Source: Nomia melanderi (lineage: Eukaryota; Arthropoda; Insecta; Hymenoptera; Halictidae). From it: a DNA stretch of 64,000 bases. The stretch is from positions 4,526,001 through 4,590,000 of the forward strand of contig NC_135008.1 in NCBI RefSeq assembly GCF_051020985.1. Direction: 5' to 3'. Position numbers and translations under genes: made by a program. The notes under the pieces were generated by a model that was not told the origin of the DNA, ran no database searches, and saw nothing but the letters and a program-made list of their open reading frames with translations. Of the stretch, positions 35,501-48,193 are shown piece after piece; the stretch's first letter is position 1; each line of letters opens with the position of its first letter.

Positions 35501-38500
35501 CGGGCGTATGGCTCGCGATACTTTTTTCGTATATTTCGCGTCCCTCCTCTTGCGGACGAATCGTGGTGTCCCGGGAATCGGAACGAGGGAGAATATAGCG
35601 TCGTAAGATCAGGGGTTAATTGCGTTTATCATTTCCTCGAGGAACCGCGCGCGACGCGTTCGAATCCTAGAAGCGGCTGAGTGGCGAGGGAACACGCGAA
35701 CTCGAGATAAACGCAAGAAATCGACCGGCTAAATTGAACTGTGCTTCTCTCCCTCTTCATCTTTCAAATGCAAAAGGGATTGCTAATTGGGTACAAGATT
35801 TATTCTTCGACGCACCGTGATTTCCATTCTTCGGCCAACTAGAGCTCTCTCTCTCGTAAAACGTCCCGCTGGCATTCGCAAAAGGCTCACGGATACGCGA
35901 ACAGTTTCTAGCATTGGCAGCATGCATATTGATGAGCCTCACTTTGAGCGAAACTGATCTCCGTGGATTTTATTGACGACATTCATAGACTCCCGGCTGG
36001 CAGGCCGCTAGCGGTTCGCGGTGAAATCTACGAGCTTAACGATCCACTAAATTATCGCATGCATTGGCTCGCGTTCGCAGGTCACCCCACACCCGATCCC
36101 ATTAAATCCAATGTCCGGATTGTTAATACTTATTAACGGCGGGTGTCATAACGCCGGGCGCAGCCGAGCGGAAGAAAAAATTCGGGGCAACGTCGGTGTA
36201 AAACGTCGCGGTTGCGCAACGCGTTCAGGTATTCCCGCGCGTACACCGCGTGATCCCCGTTACTTTTTGTTCTATCCGTGTCGCGCTCAACTGTTCGTAC
36301 GCGGAGTGTATTTCAGCTTCAACGAACAATAATCGTCAACCGTTCGATACTCAATTAGGCGTTCGTTGACAAGGTAAATTCTCGCGAACTTGTCACCTGT
36401 TCTACGGCACTCTATAGTCAACGGAGAAGAATCACTAGCCGTGTCTGCGCGAAAAAGTGATACGGCGCGAATGCATTGCGCGTCTTAAACAAGAATGCAG
36501 CGTACCCGGTCGCGATGGTCATTCCTTACGCATCGAAACCCGACGAAATTCGATGAAATAAAATCGAAGGTTTTATCGGATAGCTTGTACACGGATTCGA
36601 GCGTCGAAAAAACACGCAAAACGAAGAGGGTTAAAATGGCGAAGCTTCCGAGTGGATCGCTGGGAGACATCTCGGGGGATTCCAATTTCCATAATTGCCG
36701 AGCGCTTGTCGATTGCTCCGAACAAGCGGCGAAGCCACGCGAAAAAATTATGTGTGGCGCGAACCTGTCCCGGGGATTCTGTGCCGAAGACGAAGTTAAT
36801 CCCGGGCATTAACGGTGGCGCGAGCCAACGAGGGGGTGAAGATTTTCCGGCCGTAGCGTATCCGATGGAAGGAGAGGCGAGCCGCGCGCTCTCTTGTCCG
36901 AGCGAATGCACGCCGATAGCAATGAAATTACGCCCGGCACAAAGAGCGCCGCGGGCGCACCGTCCCGTAATGATGCAGCGCGTTTATGTTAAGAGCACAC
37001 CAGTTGCCTCCGAACAGAAGCAAGCTCCTCTTACAGCTCATCGACTCGCCCGTACGTATGGGGCCTGTGTTACGGCCTCCGTGGACGCAGCTACGCGTGC
37101 GAGCACGCACACACCGCTACTACTCATCCTTCCCTCACGAACGTGCCCCGTTTTCGTTTGTAACGTTCGCTTCTGCCTTCGCGTACACATTGTTTCCATT
37201 CAACCCTTGAATCACGGGATTCTAGAAAAACCTAAAACGAAACATGCTCCGCATTCTGCAGCAACCGATTCGGCCACTCGTGCGCGTTGCATATTTTCTA
37301 TGAACTTGCATACTTTCGATCTACCGTGTATTATTTATGAGTCTACAGTCTCGAATCTAAAAGTACAAACTTCTACATGAATAAACAACGAACGGGAGCA
37401 GAAGCGAGTGAAAAATCTCGGTGATAAAGCAAGCAATGCGAGCGGCAGACGCGAAGCAACACGCTCCACAATCACGAAGGGAGTATCCGTCTCTATCCAT
37501 CAAAGGAGGATCAATAATCGAGAAGAGTCACCGAAGAATTACTCTTCCCGATCGATCGCTCGCAGCCCGTAGTTCCGAGCGGCTGCAGCCCGACGCCCGG
37601 GCTCGATCTGCGGGACAAGTGCTCGATAATTAATGGCCGATTACTAGGAGAAGGTCCACGACCGTGAACAAACGAGAAAATGAGTTCGGGACGCGGGGGC
37701 TGGGAAGGCTCGTAGAGTAGAACGACGGCTCGTTAAGTATCTATCAGCTGACAGGCTGAAAGAAGAACGAGCGAGGAGATCGAGGGATCCGCAGACTGCA
37801 GATAGTCCGCGGACCTAACGACGGAATAGCCTTTAACCTATCACCTGGCACGGCACGGGGTCCGACAGTTCCGACAGCGTTTTCGAAGCGCGATGTACCG
37901 TACGCCGGTGACGAAAGGTTAACCTGTAATTGGTACGTCCGCGGCGAGAATAATTCGTGCATTATTCCCGCGAGCGGCTGCATCGGCGGCGGATCGAGGA
38001 ACCTCGCCGGGATGGCTCCATTAAATCAGGACCGACGCGGGGCACGATCGCGCGGAAATCGCAGAAAATTACAGAAGCCGGCCGCGGCCGGGCATGATTT
38101 ATATTTGCAGGTTCGCTCGAGCGTGGTCGGGCCCACGGCTCCGGCTGCCAGCTGAATGGCACTGCGTGCGAACGTTACCGTGCCTGAAGACGTTATTAGA
38201 CACGCGGTATGCTCGTCGAATCGCGACCGAGCCGGCCGTAAACTTCTCCTTGTAACATTAATACTTGTTGGACAGAATGTTATATCGTTCGGAGGTTCGT
38301 TGATTGTTCGGTGGGCTTCGCGTCGGATGCACGGACAAGACAAGCCGAGACAGTCGAACCAGCTCGCGTCTTCCATGCCAGGAGGTATTGGTTGCAACGT
38401 GGACGTCCCGCAATTAATCAACCATCAAACATCTAACCATATAATTATCCGAGTTACTTCGGCTTCTCATTAAGGATTTTTCAATTGACGACACAATGTT

Positions 38501-40139
38501 TCCGAGAATTATTAATTACCGTGTAGCGTAATGGGGGGAATAAGGCGGGAACGTTAGCGCAAATGAATTCTAGTCGCGAGACTAGATATGGTAACGCGGT
38601 TGATGCGGTTAATCGAATCCTCTTTCGACGGTGTTCGACTGTGTCCACTGTCGCGGATACACGTCCTAGCCGACGCGACGGATTCCATGAATTCCATAAA
38701 CTGACGCACCGGCGACTTGGACGCAAGCTTATTAGGGTAGCCGCGGCCGGTACCGAGCTGGCATAAGTTGAGGCTGAAATAAACACGGACGATGCTCGCC
38801 GGCGTGGCGCGGTTGTGTGCGAGGTCTCCGGCGCACAATTCAGCGAACGAAACGGCGAGGCTGCTTGATTGCCTTATCTGCCTAATGAAACGCCTCGCTA
38901 ACTAGTCCCGGTCGCCGCGTATATGCCTTATGCAGATATTGTTATGGCTGTTTTTGCCGGCTCGTTTCAGTTCGCAGTCGGTTTTAACTCGGCTGGATTT
39001 ACATGACGTGGCTCGCTGACGAGCGGCTCTCGCCACGGTAAAAACGGGACGGCGTGCAATACGCGACGCCTCGCAGGATGGTCTCCTCGCGAGACGATCG
39101 CCGCGAGAGAATGAACCGTGCTTTTTACCCGCTTCGATTTCTCCTCGATCGGCCGCGGGCACGTTTCTTCTTGCGCTCGAAGAAACAATCGAAGAAACGA
39201 GGCTCTTTAGATTCTCTCATCCATTTTCATTCTTTTCCCTTTTTTCCCTCCACCTTTGATCAGCGTTTACGATTCATCCCGGCCCGTATATACCGGCCGT
39301 GCCGGAATGACGGTAGTCTAGATTCGCCGCACGGCCGCTCCGCGCGGAATGGTTCTGGTTCTCGTCTGATTAAAACTCGCGAAAGAATCGTACCGCTCCT
39401 ATACGACGCGAATAAATTCTACCCGGCCGGCTACCATTTTCTATTTTCCGTTAAATCACTGAAAATATTCATTCCCCTTAAATTCCGGCGCGTCAGAATT
39501 TATAGGCTTGCCGTATTTATCAAATGTTATGTCGACACCGGGCTCGCGTTCCCCTCGCTTTCTTAGTCTCGTTACTACTTCCGGATTAAAGTGCGCTCGG
39601 TTCAATACGCTGCCTCTTTAGTCTTTTATACTCGAGTTGCAGAATACGGGGAAAAATCTGTACGCGAAACCTGTCGAACGCAACGCGTATACGAGTTTCT
39701 CGGTGAACGAGATTAAGGCCAATTGGACGCGAGCGGTTTGCGGTAAAATTTCGCAGCGACGATTGTTTCCGAAGAACAGAGACAAGAAATTCCATCGTCT
39801 TCCCTCTCGCGTGACGCACAAATTTCGTGTCTCCATTTTTCGAAAAGATTCGCAGCTGATATTTCGCCGCAAACGTCGACGCGACGATTAAAATAAAATC
39901 CAACCTAAATCAGTCGCCGTGTATTAAAATGAAACCCCGTGTTCGAAAAGGGAGAATGAAGGAGGGGAAAAAAGAGGAACCGAACGTCGTTTCCCCTGTT
40001 TCCTGTCCGTTCCTCACTGGAGGATCGCTCCTCTCGCATAAATAAGACGGAGTCGAATTTTCGGTCTTTTATTTGCCAGGGAAAGTCGTATAAGGTTGTG
40101 CCGAGATAAACCTGTCCGTGTCGCGACGTCGGCAAATCG
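35501..40139. other. Non-coding region
   Basis: Mixed composition with no named repeat. A 242-codon frame opening with GTG at 36652 is the largest here; it has no recognisable domain, no biased codon pattern I can see and overlaps other open frames. A strong minus-strand 3' splice-like tract sits at about 37757-37785. Confidence 0.5.
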
Positions 40140-40164
40140 GTAGCCGGCTCGGTTATCCGGCTAC
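40140..40164. repeat. 8-bp inverted repeat
   Basis: GTAGCCGG and CCGGCTAC pair perfectly across a 9-base loop. Confidence 0.75.
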
Positions 40165-40196
40165 ACGAAGGCACCCTGTGCGTCCAGGATTGTCCC

Positions 40197-40312
40197 GATA
40201 TCTCGAGGTCGGCCCACGTGCGACACTCGGAAACTGCGGGAGCGTGTTACGCGCTCGGAACGACCGCGAGCACTCCGCGCGCACCGGCCGGATATCTCGA
40301 CCGTCCCACGTG
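40197..40312. repeat. Diverged direct duplication with E-boxes
   Basis: GATATCTCGA followed shortly by CCCACGTG occurs at 40197-40220 and again at 40291-40312, 94 bases apart at their left ends. Each copy ends in the E-box CACGTG and is followed by a CGACAC word. This may be a duplicated regulatory module for bHLH-type factors. Confidence 0.6.
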
Positions 40313-40451
40313 AAAAGTTCGACACGCTCCGCCATTTATATGAACTCGTCTCCTTCGCGGCCGCCGCCGCCATCATCGCGCGCGGAACCGAACGCTTCGT
40401 GTCCGTAAATAATAAGCCTGGCCCTTAATTGGACACACCTCCGTTTCTTAA

Positions 40452-40769
40452 CAGAGGATTGAGAACGTTTCCGCAGTGGTCCAAGTGATTTATATGGTTC
40501 ATGCGTGTCCGACGACTGACCCAGAGGTGACAATTAGTCTACTCGTGCAAATGCGGGACATTTGCGATGCAAATCGTATGCTGGCTTTAATTGTATATAG
40601 AGGGTGTTACCTCCAATGCGACGTACAATTTTTCAGCGATATGACAAAGGACAGTTTAGAACTAGTGTTGCAAAGTATGGAGTGTACGATAGATGTAGTA
40701 AACGAAATTTTGAAAATAATTTGTGTTCATGACGAAAAGGCCACCATTGGAACACATTTTTTTTTATGA
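40452..40769 (+). CDS. Hypothetical small open frame or exon
   Basis: The frame is open from 40452, after an in-frame stop, to a TGA at 40767-40769. The first ATG lies at 40494, and GTG codons occur from 40476. Unlike the Arg/Pro/Ser-rich frames elsewhere, this one has a balanced composition. It has a hydrophobic helical C-terminal half (around LELVLQSMECTIDVVNEILKI), six cysteines and little CpG. A 3' splice-like sequence, TTTCCGCAG, ends at 40476, so 40477-40769 could be a terminal exon. I recognise no family or catalytic motif. Alternatives are a decayed transposon or retrocopy fragment in an AT-rich island, or chance. Confidence 0.28.
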   Translation, partial: QRIENVSAVVQVIYMVHACPTTDPEVTISLLVQMRDICDANRMLALIVYRGCYLQCDVQFFSDMTKDSLELVLQSMECTIDVVNEILKIICVHDEKATIGTHFFL

Positions 40770-41200
40770 GTTAAATTGTGTATACGTTTCTCTTAGTATC
40801 GATAGATAGAATATAATCTTGTGTACTCAATCACGCGAGGGGTGACTGTCGGCGAGCATCTTAAGAATTCGAGTCGACTGTAAAAATAGCCGAGCATTTA
40901 TTGGTATTTTAGTTGGGAAATTTTTCAGTCCAGTTTCTCTATGAATACGGGTTTTCGTTTCTTTCCGATTTCACGTGTACCGGTATTCCTTTGGCAGTTC
41001 TTGCCAGTAGCGATCAGAAAAAGTTAATTGATTTCTGAATTAATGATAAAGATTACTGACAAACTGTGGAGCTTGATGGAAGACGAAGAATTTCCTGATG
41101 CGATCCGAAGAAAGAGGAGTTAAATGGAAATCAATTTCTTCGCCGGAGAATTTTAATTGAAAATAAAATATCAGCATTCACGAATTCTTATAGGATTTTC
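40770..41200. other. AT-rich downstream part of island
   Basis: Low-CpG, AT-rich DNA continuing from the small open frame. It could be 3' untranslated sequence if that frame is real, but I see no AATAAA polyadenylation word close after the stop codon. No other feature. Confidence 0.35.
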
Positions 41201-44099
41201 TGCCGCTGAAAAACCTGGATGAAACGAAGGAAACCACGCGCGGAGGTCGTGATTCTGAGTGGAACGAAGCGTTCAGCGCGAACGAATTACGGGAAAATAC
41301 AATGGATAGAATAAGCTGGCTGTTCCATTCGCATAGACGCAACTCGCGCCGCTGGACTGCACAATATCGGAGCTGTTCTCCCGTGAAACAGACGGAAGTG
41401 AATGGGACCATAGGACTCTGTGTTTGCATACTTGTCCGATACGTGTCCGGCGCGCTCGCGTTGAATCGGAGCTCTCGAGGCTCGTCGTTTCACGCTCGCA
41501 GCTACGTTTCAGCGATCCCCGCGTGGTTCCGCCGGTCAACGCGCGCGAGTTGCCCGACACGGAAGAGGTGCGTGCGCGTAGATACGTAACCTGGCACGAA
41601 TGGCAGGTGGTAATCAATCGGGAGATTTACACGACGCCGCATAGAATTGCGCGAACTTTTCTAATTAGTATCGCGGACGCGATGTATGACGGGGAATTGC
41701 CGCCTGTTGCGGTCGTTCCGCCGGGGAACCCCGCAATTATCAAGTACCGGCTGTAATTATTGCTAGTGACAATTTGCTTGTGTATACTCAGGCGATCAAC
41801 CGAGCGAATGATCGAGCGGCCGAGCCAGACGAATTCCACGATGAAGAAATAATTCAAGCGCCGAGACGTTTCGAGTTTCTATAACGCTAGGAATGTTTTA
41901 TACAACGTACCGAACGGCTCGGAACGTCCTAAAATATTTCAAAATAAATCCCGCGGTTTCTGAAATCGGCGCTCGGAGGATTGGAAAGTACCGCGTCGTT
42001 TAATTAAATAAGAAGGAAACGGAAAAACGGAGAATGGTTTCGTCGCGAGCGTATGACCGGGTTTGCTCCTAATTGCCGCGTTAATAAAACGATCCGCGGT
42101 TTCGTTACTTTCTATTCTGCGATAGCAGGTACACACCGTGACGTGTGCACGCACGCACGCACTCACGCACCGGTAACCGGCCGCGGCTCATTTGCGCCGC
42201 GTCAACAAATCACCTGCCTTTTTCCACGAAAGTCCGGACAAGCAGGCTGCTGGCTCGCATATAATTAGACGCTGCGGTATTATCATTTTTGCGGCGAGCA
42301 GGTATATCTTTGGCCGATCGGGTCGATCCTGCGTAATTAAAGCCGCATTACGAGGTGCCTCGCAGGCAAATTACGTCTGATCGCTCTATAAATTCGGCGA
42401 ACAGAAGGGGCTTGGGCCCCGAACCGACGAAATACCTGGGCGGGGCCCCGGTTCCGTGCTCGCGGGACGTCCTCCTTATTCCGTCGTCACGGAATAACCG
42501 ACGGAAACGTTAATGCGCCCTTCCGCCACCGTTCTATTGTACGAAATTTAATTAGACCGCAGCTCGATCCGTATCGGATCGAGTGAAAGTACGTCTTTCG
42601 GAGTAATGGCTCGGCCCCGATAGCGATCTCGCAAGTGCCACGGATACCCAACCACGTCCCGCGCGTATCGTGGATCGATTATCGACGAGCGGGTACACGC
42701 CGCGATAGCCGCGCATAATTTCTCGGAGGTATAATCGCGTGGTTCCTCGTTCATCGAGGACACGATCCCGATCGGCCGGCGTAACCGTGTGCCGGCCGGT
42801 CGACTAAGTTTTATGAATATTACGACTCGCGTAACATGCCTCCCTTAACGCGGCGAAATTTGTCCCTCTTCTTTATCTGGCGGAACATCGGCGGAAAAAG
42901 TAGCCGGTTAAAATTCATTTGCAGACCGCAGTCGCGGAATGTTTCTCTGAGGAAGATGAATAAAAATTCCTCGGTGACAAGCGAAATTAAGGTTTCCTTT
43001 CGCTTAATTAAAAATCCTCCGCTGCCGAGCCGACAGCCTCCTACTTTTAATATCAGAAACCTCTTCCCTGCCTCTTCCGTAATAATGTCCGAATTAATGC
43101 GGAGACGTCAAACCGATCGCATTGGCGCGATAACGATGATCCAAATATAAGCCGAGTCGGGAGCCTGGAGTCGGTTACCAACCGGGAACGAAGGCTTTAT
43201 CGGGTAGGTATCGGGACGGAAGCGAGCGGATCGGCGCGAGTTATCCATACACGTCTCGCGTCGGCCCGATCGAAACGAGTAGGCCGCGGAATTTCACAAT
43301 TGTTTCACTGCCGATCGGATCGGCACGGAAGGCCGGCCTGCGCCGCTCGTGACCAGCCCGACACGAGCACGCCAGGCCGATTTCTTTTCGCACCTGACGC
43401 TCGGGCTGCGCTGCTGCTCGTCCCGCGGCATCGGTAAATCACGCCTCGCACGACACACACGTGGGCAATTAACCGTGTATCCACGGACGATTAGGTGCGT
43501 TAAGGATTACAAGCGCCTCCGGTAACGATCCGCCGTGAACCGGCCGACTTGCGGGCCGGCTCCGTCGATTCGGCCGCGTGGGTGTGCAATCGAGAAGCCG
43601 GGAGTACCAGAGGAAGAAACCTGTCGAAGCCTGACATTTATCACCGCGTTATCAGCGGAGATTAAATCCACCGCTTCTCTTTAGCATTCCCAACATCTAT
43701 CGGTGTTTCCTTAACGATACACAATATCCATACATATTTCATCCGGCTTTTTCAAGCGCGAGCTTGATCCGCCAATTGCGTCTCTATCGCGCATACGCAA
43801 TCGAACGCATTTCTAATAACTTTTTTGTTCGGCAATCGTTTCATTATGCATTCCGCTTGTGCGAGAATCGGATGAAGTCTTTCTGTAACGTAAGGTTCCA
43901 AGAGGGAACGGTTCAATGTTCCCTTTGTAGTTCATTCTCCGTCGTGTTAACGTCGAGTGTACAACAGGTCAAATATGCATTCATATTTCACGCACTTGTC
44001 ATCGAACAAACGATCAAGCATTTTTCAGCGTAGGTACAAGCTATAATACAGATATCGAACCGCGTCCATCATTAACGTCCAGCAAAATCGCAAGCGCGC
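41201..44099. other. Non-coding region
   Basis: CpG-rich with a GCAC tetramer run near 42146-42170. Frames of up to 114 codons on both strands overlap and are unrecognised. Confidence 0.5.
42146..42170. repeat. GCAC tetranucleotide microsatellite
   Basis: About five GCAC units with one ACTC interruption. Confidence 0.85.
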
Positions 44100-44114
44100 G
44101 TGTGCCTACAACAG

Positions 44115-44180
44115 AGCAAACCGGAATCCGACGACTTTGAAGTACCAATAACATTTGACGAGTTATTCAACGGCACCCGT
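44115..44180 (+). other. Protein-like open segment after a weak splice acceptor
   Basis: After CCTACAACAG the only open frame reads SKPESDDFEVPITFDELFNG followed by T. The ITFDELFNGT part is reminiscent, from memory, of the N-terminal segment of S9B dipeptidyl-peptidase family proteins, where a T-L-x-D-x-x-N-G pattern precedes the propeller. The acceptor has a poor pyrimidine tract and I see no good donor at the expected end, so this is only a lead. The frame stays open to 44282. Confidence 0.15.
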
Positions 44181-46670
44181 CACAATGTCAATATTTCCCG
44201 AGTGTTCAGGCTTGCGGGGCAACCCGGCCGGAACGGTCGCGCCACCGTGGCCACGATAACGCGCGCACAATCCCTCCGGTAACCCTCCGGGTTTTATTAA
44301 AACGCGGAGTTTATAAGCCGCCTGCTCGTCCCGGGCAACGTCAGCGAGCGAACGTCCGCCGCGGCTGGAAGGGGTATCACTTTGTTCGGGGATATCTTCG
44401 ACATCTCCGCGTGCATTCCGCGTTGCCGCGTTTTCGCTTAACTATCCGACACCGGTTTCGTATCCAAGAATCTCATTCCGCCGATTCCTCCGGCCGCTTC
44501 CCCGTTCGCGGCCAGACAGCACAAAGTGAGCGCGGCATAAAGGCGCGACCTTCCTCCGAGAGAAGAAGGCTGTTTCGTCCCCGACAGCGGCGGGGTGCTC
44601 ACGCGGGAGCGCGCGCGCGAGCAGCGAGACGGCCGAACGCACGCACACAACCGGCCGCGCACATATATTTTCTCCTGATCTGGAAAACAATACGCTAAAG
44701 CGTGGATTTATATGCACCGCGGCCCGAGGCAATAACTTACGGCGCGAAACACTGCCTCTTCTTCGGCGTTTCCTTGCCTACCCCCGGACGTGTCCCTTCC
44801 TCTAAATAAGGACACGACGGAAATGGCTTCCCATTTCTTTTTCCCTCCCAAGGGTCCCCCCAGGCCGCCGATAATCCACCGCCGGTCGTCTCTTCTCGCC
44901 GTTCGAGACGCGGACACCCTTCCGACCGTCGCGTCGCGGGGCTCTTTGGAGATCATCCTTCTAAACCGAACCGGCCTTGTGCCCTCTGCAATTTCAGAAA
45001 TTCTCTTAAAACAGGCATTGTCTCCGTGCGACGATTCCGCGCGAACCTTGTCCGCTGAGATTGGAAAGGGATTAGAAACCTCGAAACTTTTGTTCCTTTA
45101 ACCACCGAGGAAATGTGTGGTATCTCGTTTCATATCTTTGTGCCCGTTCTTTGATGAATCTTGTTCGTTTTATGCAGAATGCAAACTTGATTGATATTCG
45201 TGTCGAGCAATCGATTGTTACTACCCCCGTCGACCACGTCTGACTTTTCCGAAGAGAAAGTAGAGAGGCCATAGTCGACTGAGGTCGCGATCAATTTTTC
45301 CGGATACGTATCGTGCGTCATCCGGCCGGGTTTCCCGAAAGAGGAAGCTCTTTTAAGCATAAATTCAGATTATTGGTGATATTTATGTCAGCGATGCTCG
45401 GGCGCGCGGCACGCGATAAATCCAGTGGCGCGTTCCACCCTGAAGAATGGAGTTTCCCGACAAGCGTCGATTTGTCAAGAAGGGCTTCGAATGCCTCTCA
45501 ATGGCAACAAGCGGAAAGCTCACCCTCCGTGCTATTCCGGGGCCACAATGGCTTGAATGCGGTCTTTATCCTGCCGCCGGTGAAACGCGCTACCGGCCGG
45601 AGAGAAAGTAGAAGGAGAGAGAATAAATTCGAGGCTCCTTTACCCCCGATCGGCCGAAGCCTACAAAATTTACTTACCTACGAGCCGCTTTTTACCGAGC
45701 CGTACCATTCAATGCGGATAACTGTATTACGACTCATTGTGTAACGCGTCCGCGTGGCGTTCTTGAACTTCCTGGCCCCTTCGATCCGCGGGCTAGGATT
45801 TTGTGCGTCTTTCAGTGACCCAGTCAGCTTCAACGATAACGTACACCATTGCTTTATTATACACTTTCTCTCGTCTTTCTTTGCAAACAGTTCTCTCGTA
45901 TCTTACCTCTTCGCGTCTTCCATTTATTATCTTCTAAACCATCAATTTATTATCATCCGTTGTATGCAACCACTGCGACAGCGCAAGCTGTCGATCAAAT
46001 TTCGCAACGATAAAATGTTGCACCAACAAATTGAACGCAATTCTGTTCAATGTCAGTGACTCGCAATCGCTACCGTCGCTGGGAGACATCAGCCACGGCA
46101 ACCATTGATCCCTCGCCATCTTCATATTCTAATGCTAATTTATTATACTACGCGCCTCATTATACACGCCTATTTTCTCGGCGCGCGATGAAGCTAAGCT
46201 TCTCGTTCGCCGTCGTTCGCCGCGCGGCTCGTAGGCATCGTCTCGGGATAATGCTCCTCGAAGATCCTTATTACTCAACCCGATAAATAATCTCTCCTCT
46301 ATCTGAATACGGGCGAATAATAACGCGACGCGGGCTGCCGGTAATTATTCACGGGGCGAGAGTCTCTTTCACCGATGTTTCCAGATTCCGCGTGCTCGAA
46401 AGCGGCGTAATTTGTTTCGCTACTTTGTTGCGTCGCTGCCAGCCGAGCAGAGAGCCGCGGCGGGCTGGTGCGCTTTAATCGCTGCGCGTAACACAGCAGT
46501 GCCATCTCCGTCGGCCGTTCGCCGGTCATTAATTAAACGTCGAATCTCGGCGCAAGCTGGTAAACGCGCGTCCCTATCCGCTCGGGCACCGGTCCAGGGG
46601 ACGGATCCATTACGATCCATTGTACCCGGTGCGCGCCGGCCGCAGCTGACATTTCCGCGTCGAACGGCGG

Positions 46671-46692
46671 CGATCGATCGGCCGATCGATCG
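46671..46692. repeat. 22-bp perfect palindrome
   Basis: CGATCGATCG, then the centre, then its complement: a perfect self-complementary sequence made of GATC units around a GGCC core. Two short GATC tandem arms facing each other explain it. Confidence 0.92.
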
Positions 46693-47627
46693 ATTTCGCG
46701 CGCCTCGCCGCGCTCCGAGCGTTACCATGCCCGCGCCGATAGATTTATATCGTATGCGTCGATCGCGTATAATAGGTTGAACGACCTCGACTTTATCTTG
46801 GGACTTGAACCTCGGACCGCGAACAATCGATCTCCGGCGATCTTCGACGCGGCCGCAGAAGGACGAGGGCCCATTATACCCGCGTGCGCGTGCGAAAGGT
46901 CACGACTGCGCTCGCTACGCGATCCGACGATTTTTCTCCACTTTCTAATGCATCGTGGACCACCGTTCGCCGTACAGGGCTAACGATAACCACGATCGCT
47001 GGTAGCGAATCGCGGCTGCCCATTCCCGGTGCGATTGAACGATTCACGGCAGAAGCGATCCTTGTTTGCGCCTTTTATCCTCGAAGAATACTATTGAACT
47101 TCGGTACGTCATGCTCGTGTTCCGCGCATCCCGCCGTTCGATTCGGTGTACCTCTACGATTGGACCTTGAGCCTTGAACTTTCCCAGCGTGAGCTCGGTT
47201 CGAAGTTTTCGGCTGAATGTTACGGGTTTAAGAAACGGAAACGGGATTGAAAGCAGGGGCCGCGGGCGCGGATTGAAAGGCTCAATGTTTAATGAACTCG
47301 TTTGTTCAGCCGCACGTCGCGCGAGACGCTTTCTTATTACCAGCAATTACGCGACCGCTGCGGATCGAAGCTACTTTCAGCGGCGCTCGCTTTTGTGTTT
47401 TCCGCCGGTGAGAAGCGGCTCGAGGAGTCCGCGGTGGAACCGCATCGGGAGAAAAGACGCGCGCGCGATCAAAGCACCCCTTGACGGGGGACTAATAAAG
47501 GCTCCGTGGAAAAAAAGGAAGGAAAAAAAGGAGGAGCCCCGACGTAATAACGAAGCGATTAATTACGTGACGTCGCGGGACTTGATTCGATGCGATTCGG
47601 GATCCGCGTTTCTGCCCGGGCACAAAG

Positions 47628-47650
47628 AACGTTGCTGGAAAAGCAACGTT
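47628..47650. repeat. 9-bp hairpin
   Basis: AACGTTGCT and AGCAACGTT form a perfect stem with a GGAAA loop, a stable pentaloop context. It is not followed by a T run, so there is no reason to call it a terminator. Confidence 0.75.
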
Positions 47651-47769
47651 ATCCGGTTTACTTTATAATCCTTTGTGAACGCTAACAAGCGACGACAATT
47701 TAATGGTATAACCTCGTTACACTCTCCGGGAGGCGTTGCTCCGCGATAGAGATATAATAGGACTGGCGC

Positions 47770-47786
47770 TAATTAATAATTAATAA
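47770..47786. promoter_or_regulatory. TAATTAATAATTAATAA homeodomain word
   Basis: Seventeen consecutive A/T bases containing two TAATTA cores seven bases apart, next to CpG-rich DNA. Candidate homeodomain binding site by motif only. Confidence 0.2.
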
Positions 47787-48172
47787 CCCGGATCCGAATT
47801 AAATGGCTTTAAGGGTCGAGGGTGGCCGCTGACACGGAGCAATGAATGCCGCAACGCGTGGTGTATCGGAAATGGCATGGGGTGGCCGTAGAAGGCGCAC
47901 GATGGGCGCGAGGGTTAGAACGAGAGAGGCTGCGAAACTCTCCTATTCCAAGGGTGACCCGGCAACTCAGAATCGCACCGAGGGGTGTTGCATTATTTAT
48001 GGCCGCCATCGATCATCGTCCGGCTAGCAGGATCGCCACGAACACCCCACTAATCGCCATATGACAACCGTATTTATTTTAAAGTCGCCCACCACGACGT
48101 ACGATGCATTAATTCGAATTGTTTGATCCCGCGCGCCTCTACGCCCGACCTCGTTCACCCCTCGTTCCCCAG

Positions 48173-48193
48173 CATTTAAATTCTCGTTACAAC
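48173..48193 (+). other. 21-nt segment with strong splice borders (possible microexon)
   Basis: A long pyrimidine tract ending in TTCCCCAG precedes the segment, and GTAAGTCG follows it. The 21 bases are divisible by three and read HLNSRYN in one open frame. A second splice-bounded segment lies 564 bases downstream. The borders are as good as real sites, but pairs like this are expected a few times per 64 kb by chance. Confidence 0.18.

Larger units (their letters stand above)
44181..48172. other. Non-coding region
   Basis: Mixed CpG-rich DNA. Contains a 22-bp palindrome (46671), a 9-bp hairpin (47628) and an AT-rich homeodomain-like word (47770). Minus-strand donors with good consensus at about 45674 and 45907 are preceded by segments with stops in all or most frames. 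Confidence 0.5.

Noticed and set aside
36652..37380. 242-codon plus-strand frame
   Set aside because: Opens with GTG, with no domain or hydrophobic pattern and no splice borders that make sense; overlaps other open frames.
45877..45985. Minus-strand exon ending at a GTAAGA donor near 45907
   Set aside because: All three frames of the segment back to the nearest acceptor-like tract contain stop codons.
47628..47650. Transcription terminator
   Set aside because: A hairpin is present but has no T run, and the context is eukaryotic non-coding DNA.
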